This document shows positions 38,001-44,277 of a DNA stretch of 44,277 nt, piece after piece; position 1 is the first letter of the stretch; every line of letters begins with the position of its first letter. The notes under the pieces are model-generated. The model searched no databases, was not told the DNA's origin, and worked only from the letters and a program-made list of their open reading frames with translations. Made by a program: the position numbers and the translations under genes. The DNA comes from Schizochytrium sp. TIO01 (Eukaryota > Sar > Bigyra > Thraustochytrida > Thraustochytriidae), in contig SMSO01000016.1 in the NCBI GenBank assembly GCA_004764695.1, positions 1-44,277 on the forward strand, written 5' to 3'.

Positions 38001-41000
38001 CGAGGTTCTTGAAGTTTTTGGGCTAGCTCCATGCTTATAGAAGGAGGATTTTCGGACTTTGGCCCCTCCTTCCAGTTTTACTGTTACCGGAGGTCCGTGC
38101 ACGAGGTTCTTGAAGTTTTTGGGCTAGCTCCATGCTTATAGAAGGAGGATTTTCGGACTTTGGCCCCTCCTTCCAGTTTTACTGTTACCGGAGGTCCGTG
38201 CACGAGGTTCTTGAAGTTTTTGGGCTAGCTCCATGCTTATAGAAGGAGGATTTTCGGACTTTGGCCCCTCCTTCCAGTTTTACTGTTACCGGAGGTCCGT
38301 GCACGAGGTTCTTGAAGTTTTTGGGCTAGCTCCATGCTTATAGAAGGAGGATTTTCGGACTTTGGCCCCTCCTTCCAGTTTTACTGTTATAGGAGGTCCG
38401 TGCACGAGGTTCTTGAAGTTTTGGAGCTAGCTCCATGCTTATAGAAGGAGGATTTTCGGACTTTGGCCCCTCCTTCCAATTTTTATGTGGGTAGCTTTGG
38501 TATATGTATATAAAACGGGTTCGATTCCTGTTCTACCCTGAGGCAGGGTAAAAATGCCTCTTATTTGTTCTATCTTAGTGTGAGAAGCTAACTATTACAG
38601 AGAATAAGTGTTTAAATGGGGTTAATATCGATGACGCTAGAGTTAATTTCCATTTTAGACACTGTACCTCCTTTCTAGCTATCCTCTACACCTCCTCTGA
38701 CGCAGGTTCACGGAGGAGGAGGTGTAGAGGTTGCGCACAGAAAGTAGGGTTTGGAAGTTTGGGGAAGAATATGTAAATAATATACCTATTCAGAGATTAA
38801 TAATATGTTTAAATGATAAAATTTAGGTTGCACGAGGTTCTTGAAGTTTTTGGGCTAGCTCCATGCTTATAGAAGGAGGATTTTCGGACTTTGGCCCCTC
38901 CTTCCAGTTTTACTGTTACCGGAGGTCCGTGCACGAGGTTCTTGAAGTTTTTGGGCTAGCTCCATGCTTATAGAAGGAGGATTTTCGGACTTTGGCCCCT
39001 CCTTCCAGTTTTACTGTTACCGGAGGTCCGTGCACGAGGTTCTTGAAGTTTTTGGGCTAGCTCCATGCTTATAGAAGGAGGATTTTCGGACTTTGGCCCC
39101 TCCTTCCAGTTTTACTGTTATAGGAGGTCCGTGCACGAGGTTCTTGAAGTTTTGGAGCTAGCTCCATGCTTATAGAAGGAGGATTTTCGGACTTTGGCCC
39201 CTCCTTCCAATTTTTATGTGGGTAGCTTTGGTATATGTATATAAAACGGGTTCGATTCCTGTTCTACCCTGAGGCAGGGTAAAAATGCCTCTTATTTGTT
39301 CTATCTTAGTGTGAGAAGCTAACTATTACAGAGAATAAGTGTTTAAATGGGGTTAATATCGATGACGCTAGAGTTAATTTCCATTTTAGACACTGTACCT
39401 CCTTTCTAGCTATCCTCTACACCTCCTCTGACGCAGGTTCACGGAGGAGGAGGTGTAGAGGTTGCGCACAGAAAGTAGGGTTTGGAAGTTTGGGGAAGAA
39501 TATGTAAATAATATACCTATTCAGAGATTAATAATATGTTTAAATGATAAAATTTAGGTTGCACGAGGTTCTTGAAGTTTTTGGGCTAGCTCCATGCTTA
39601 TAGAAGGAGGATTTTCGGACTTTGGCCCCTCCTTCCAGTTTTACTGTTACCGGAGGTCCGTGCACGAGGTTCTTGAAGTTTTTGGGCTAGCTCCATGCTT
39701 ATAGAAGGAGGATTTTCGGACTTTGGCCCCTCCTTCCAGTTTTACTGTTATAGGAGGTCCGTGCACGAGGTTCTTGAAGTTTTTGGGCTAGCTCCATGCT
39801 TATAGAAGGAGGATTTTCGGACTTTGGCCCCTCCTTCCAGTTTTACTGTTACCGGAGGTCCGTGCACGAGGTTCTTGAAGTTTTTGGGTTAGCTCCATGC
39901 TTATAGAAGGAGGATTTTCGGACTTTGGCCCCTCCTTCCAGTTTTACTGTTACCGGAGGTCCGTGCACGAGGTTCTTGAAGTTTTTGGGCTAGCTCCATG
40001 CTTATAGAAGGAGGATTTTCGGACTTTGGCCCCTCCTTCCAGTTTTACTGTTACCGGAGGTCCGTGCACGAGGTTCTTGAAGTTTTTGGGCTAGCTCCAT
40101 GCTTATAGAAGGAGGATTTTCGGACTTTGGCCCCTCCTTCCAGTTTTACTGTTACCGGAGGTCCGTGCACGAGGTTCTTGAAGTTTTTGGGCTAGCTCCA
40201 TGCTTATAGAAGGAGGATTTTCGGACTTTGGCCCCTCCTTCCAGTTTTACTGTTATAGGAGGTCCGTGCACGAGGTTCTTGAAGTTTTGGAGCTAGCTCC
40301 ATGCTTATAGAAGGAGGATTTTCGGACTTTGGCCCCTCCTTCCAATTTTTATGTGGGTAGCTTTGGTATATGTATATAAAACGGGTTCGATTCCTGTTCT
40401 ACCCTGAGGCAGGGTAAAAATGCCTCTTATTTGTTCTATCTTAGTGTGAGAAGCTAACTATTACAGAGAATAAGTGTTTAAATGGGGTTAATATCGATGA
40501 CGCTAGAGTTAATTTCCATTTTAGACACTGTACCTCCTTTCTAGCTATCCTCTACACCTCCTCTGACGCAGGTTCACGGAGGAGGAGGTGTAGAGGTTGC
40601 GCACAGAAAGTAGGGTTTGGAAGTTTGGGGAAGAATATGTAAATAATATACCTATTCAGAGATTAATAATATGTTTAAATGATAAAATTTAGGTTGCACG
40701 AGGTTCTTGAAGTTTTTGGGCTAGCTCCATGCTTATAGAAGGAGGATTTTCGGACTTTGGCCCCTCCTTCCAGTTTTACTGTTACCGGAGGTCCGTGCAC
40801 GAGGTTCTTGAAGTTTTTGGGCTAGCTCCATGCTTATAGAAGGAGGATTTTCGGACTTTGGCCCCTCCTTCCAGTTTTACTGTTATAGGAGGTCCGTGCA
40901 CGAGGTTCTTGAAGTTTTTGGGCTAGCTCCATGCTTATAGAAGGAGGATTTTCGGACTTTGGCCCCTCCTTCCAGTTTTACTGTTACCGGAGGTCCGTGC

Positions 41001-41388
41001 ACGAGGTTCTTGAAGTTTTTGGGTTAGCTCCATGCTTATAGAAGGAGGATTTTCGGACTTTGGCCCCTCCTTCCAGTTTTACTGTTACCGGAGGTCCGTG
41101 CACGAGGTTCTTGAAGTTTTTGGGCTAGCTCCATGCTTATAGAAGGAGGATTTTCGGACTTTGGCCCCTCCTTCCAGTTTTACTGTTACCGGAGGTCCGT
41201 GCACGAGGTTCTTGAAGTTTTTGGGCTAGCTCCATGCTTATAGAAGGAGGATTTTCGGACTTTGGCCCCTCCTTCCAGTTTTACTGTTATAGGAGGTCCG
41301 TGCACGAGGTTCTTGAAGTTTTGGAGCTAGCTCCATGCTTATAGAAGGAGGATTTTCGGACTTTGGCCCCTCCTTCCAATTTTTATGT
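35060..41388. repeat. Seven higher-order composite repeats (731-1135 bp)
   Basis: Each composite is a 327-bp spacer (minihelix, hairpin, 197-bp module) plus n copies of the 101-bp unit. Starts and lengths: 35060 (731, n=4), 35791 (933, n=6), 36724 (832, n=5), 37556 (933, n=6), 38489 (731, n=4), 39220 (1135, n=8), 40355 (1034, n=7). The penultimate unit always reads GTTATAGGAGG in place of GTTACCGGAGG. The last unit has GTTTTGGAGCTAG and passes into the next minihelix. Copies are nearly identical. No protein-coding potential is seen. Confidence 0.95.
35180..35386. repeat. 197-bp module with a 15-bp hairpin, bounded by TGTTTAAATG
   Basis: This is the first of eight copies, one in each full composite. 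The direct repeats are at 35180-35189 and 35377-35386. Inside, CCTCTACACCTCCTC (35254-35268) pairs perfectly with 35287-35301 around an 18-base loop. The hairpin recurs 194 bases after each minihelix start (for example 35985, 36918, 37750). It is the strongest inverted repeat in the window and the best candidate for a replication or recombination site, though nothing in the sequence proves that. The left window edge falls in its 3' arm. Confidence 0.75.
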
Positions 41389-44277
41389 GGGTAGCTTTGG
41401 TATATGTATATAAAACGGGTTCGATTCCTGTTCTACCCTGAGGCAGGGTAAAAATGCCTCTTATTTGTTCTATCTTAGTGTGAGAAGCTAACTATTACAG
41501 AGAATAAGTGTTTAAATGGGGTTAATATCGATGACGCTAGAGTTAATTTCCATTTTAGACACTGTACCTCCTTTCTAGCTATCCTCTACACCTCCTCTGA
41601 CGCAGGTTCACGGAGGAGGAGGTGTAGAGGTTGCGCACAGAAAGTAGGGTTTGGAAGTTTGGGGAAGAATATGTAAATAATATACCTATTCAGAGATTAA
41701 TAATATGTTTAAATGATAAAATTTAGGTTGCACGAGGTTCTTGAAGTTTTTGGGCTAGCTCCATGCTTATAGAAGGAGGATTTTCGGACTTTGGCCCCTC
41801 CTTCCAGTTTTACTGTTACCGGAGGTCCGTGCACGAGGTTCTTGAAGTTTTTGGGCTAGCTCCATGCTTATAGAAGGAGGATTTTCGGACTTTGGCCCCT
41901 CCTTCCAGTTTTACTGTTACCGGAGGTCCGTGCACGAGGTTCTTGAAGTTTTTGGGCTAGCTCCATGCTTATAGAAGGAGGATTTTCGGACTTTGGCCCC
42001 TCCTTCCAGTTTTACTGTTACCGGAGGTCCGTGCACGAGGTTCTTGAAGTTTTTGGGCTAGCTCCATGCTTATAGAAGGAGGATTTTCGGACTTTGGCCC
42101 CTCCTTCCAGTTTTACTGTTACCGGAGGTCCGTGCACGAGGTTCTTGAAGTTTTTGGGCTAGCTCCATGCTTATAGAAGGAGGATTTTCGGACTTTGGCC
42201 CCTCCTTCCAGTTTTACTGTTACCGGAGGTCCGTGCACGAGGTTCTTGAAGTTTTTGGGCTAGCTCCATGCTTATAGAAGGAGGATTTTCGGACTTTGGC
42301 CCCTCCTTCCAGTTTTACTGTTACCGGAGGTCCGTGCACGAGGTTCTTGAAGTTTTTGGGCTAGCTCCATGCTTATAGAAGGAGGATTTTCGGACTTTGG
42401 CCCCTCCTTCCAGTTTTACTGTTACCGGAGGTCCGTGCACGAGGTTCTTGAAGTTTTTGGGCTAGCTCCATGCTTATAGAAGGAGGATTTTCGGACTTTG
42501 GCCCCTCCTTCCAGTTTTACTGTTACCGGAGGTCCGTGCACGAGGTTCTTGAAGTTTTTGGGCTAGCTCCATGCTTATAGAAGGAGGATTTTCGGACTTT
42601 GGCCCCTCCTTCCAGTTTTACTGTTACCGGAGGTCCGTGCACGAGGTTCTTGAAGTTTTTGGGCTAGCTCCATGCTTATAGAAGGAGGATTTTCGGACTT
42701 TGGCCCCTCCTTCCAGTTTTACTGTTACCGGAGGTCCGTGCACGAGGTTCTTGAAGTTTTTGGGCTAGCTCCATGCTTATAGAAGGAGGATTTTCGGACT
42801 TTGGCCCCTCCTTCCAGTTTTACTGTTACCGGAGGTCCGTGCACGAGGTTCTTGAAGTTTTTGGGCTAGCTCCATGCTTATAGAAGGAGGATTTTCGGAC
42901 TTTGGCCCCTCCTTCCAGTTTTACTGTTACCGGAGGTCCGTGCACGAGGTTCTTGAAGTTTTTGGGCTAGCTCCATGCTTATAGAAGGAGGATTTTCGGA
43001 CTTTGGCCCCTCCTTCCAGTTTTACTGTTACCGGAGGTCCGTGCACGAGGTTCTTGAAGTTTTTGGGCTAGCTCCATGCTTATAGAAGGAGGATTTTCGG
43101 ACTTTGGCCCCTCCTTCCAGTTTTACTGTTACCGGAGGTCCGTGCACGAGGTTCTTGAAGTTTTTGGGCTAGCTCCATGCTTATAGAAGGAGGATTTTCG
43201 GACTTTGGCCCCTCCTTCCAGTTTTACTGTTACCGGAGGTCCGTGCACGAGGTTCTTGAAGTTTTTGGGCTAGCTCCATGCTTATAGAAGGAGGATTTTC
43301 GGACTTTGGCCCCTCCTTCCAGTTTTACTGTTACCGGAGGTCCGTGCACGAGGTTCTTGAAGTTTTTGGGCTAGCTCCATGCTTATAGAAGGAGGATTTT
43401 CGGACTTTGGCCCCTCCTTCCAGTTTTACTGTTACCGGAGGTCCGTGCACGAGGTTCTTGAAGTTTTTGGGCTAGCTCCATGCTTATAGAAGGAGGATTT
43501 TCGGACTTTGGCCCCTCCTTCCAGTTTTACTGTTACCGGAGGTCCGTGCACGAGGTTCTTGAAGTTTTTGGGCTAGCTCCATGCTTATAGAAGGAGGATT
43601 TTCGGACTTTGGCCCCTCCTTCCAGTTTTACTGTTACCGGAGGTCCGTGCACGAGGTTCTTGAAGTTTTTGGGCTAGCTCCATGCTTATAGAAGGAGGAT
43701 TTTCGGACTTTGGCCCCTCCTTCCAGTTTTACTGTTACCGGAGGTCCGTGCACGAGGTTCTTGAAGTTTTTGGGCTAGCTCCATGCTTATAGAAGGAGGA
43801 TTTTCGGACTTTGGCCCCTCCTTCCAGTTTTACTGTTACCGGAGGTCCGTGCACGAGGTTCTTGAAGTTTTTGGGCTAGCTCCATGCTTATAGAAGGAGG
43901 ATTTTCGGACTTTGGCCCCTCCTTCCAGTTTTACTGTTACCGGAGGTCCGTGCACGAGGTTCTTGAAGTTTTTGGGCTAGCTCCATGCTTATAGAAGGAG
44001 GATTTTCGGACTTTGGCCCCTCCTTCCAGTTTTACTGTTACCGGAGGTCCGTGCACGAGGTTCTTGAAGTTTTTGGGCTAGCTCCATGCTTATAGAAGGA
44101 GGATTTTCGGACTTTGGCCCCTCCTTCCAGTTTTACTGTTACCGGAGGTCCGTGCACGAGGTTCTTGAAGTTTTTGGGCTAGCTCCATGCTTATAGAAGG
44201 AGGATTTTCGGACTTTGGCCCCTCCTTCCAGTTTTACTGTTACCGGAGGTCCGTGCACGAGGTTCTTGAAGTTTGTT
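41389..44277. repeat. Last composite with an open-ended array of at least 25 units
   Basis: After one more minihelix and full spacer, the 101-bp unit repeats from about 41730 to the window end: 25 complete copies plus a part. The copies appear identical and all carry the GTTACCGGAGG form. No terminal variant unit is reached. The last seven bases depart from the unit, probably a contig-end effect. If the molecule is circular, the array should continue to another minihelix and the first part of a spacer before joining position 1. Confidence 0.93.

Overview
The window is almost certainly an essentially complete mitochondrial genome of a stramenopile alga (ochrophyte), opened inside its repeat region. 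The gene set (nad1, 2, 3, 4, 4L, 5, 6, 7, 9, 11; cob; cox1-3; atp6, 8, 9; eleven rps and five rpl genes; tatA and tatC; rnl, rns) is typical of that group. So are the ribosomal protein clusters, a nad11 reduced to its Fe-S domain, and the absence of a threonine tRNA. UGA is a stop (cox1, nad4L and atp8 end in TGA) and Trp is TGG, so the code is standard. I cannot name the genus. Every gene lies on the + strand.

Layout. 1-4188: a remnant of a composite-repeat spacer, then about 40 tandem copies of a unit of about 101 bp, full of small indels for roughly the first 3 kb. 4189-5816: a tRNA-like element, a hairpin, a possible tmRNA-like RNA, and about 1.3 kb of hairpin-rich sequence with no ORF. 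5817-8522: tatC-rpl2-rps19-rps3-rpl16. 8542-13728: a 50-nt tRNA-like element, nad7, trnG, rnl, rns. 13828-34780: a tightly packed run of respiratory and ribosomal protein genes punctuated by 20 tRNA genes, with many genes touching or overlapping. 34790-44277: hairpins, another tRNA-like element, then a higher-order repeat in which a 327-bp spacer alternates with 1, 4, 6, 5, 6, 4, 8, 7 and at least 25 copies of the same 101-bp unit.

How it works together. The genes encode membrane subunits of complexes I, III, IV and V, the mitoribosome parts needed to make them, and a two-component Tat system (TatA, TatC). tRNAs probably act as processing punctuation in long + strand transcripts. At three kinds of junction without a normal tRNA there are short elements with only an acceptor stem and a T arm. 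This minihelix family, with compensatory base changes between copies, is the most unusual feature here. The 21 recognised tRNAs omit all Arg tRNAs, Thr and Leu(UAA). The codon UUA is absent from the gene bodies I read and occurs only in the last codons of genes (plus one rpl6/rps2 junction). That pattern flags several 3' ends as possible one-base sequence errors or recent stop losses.
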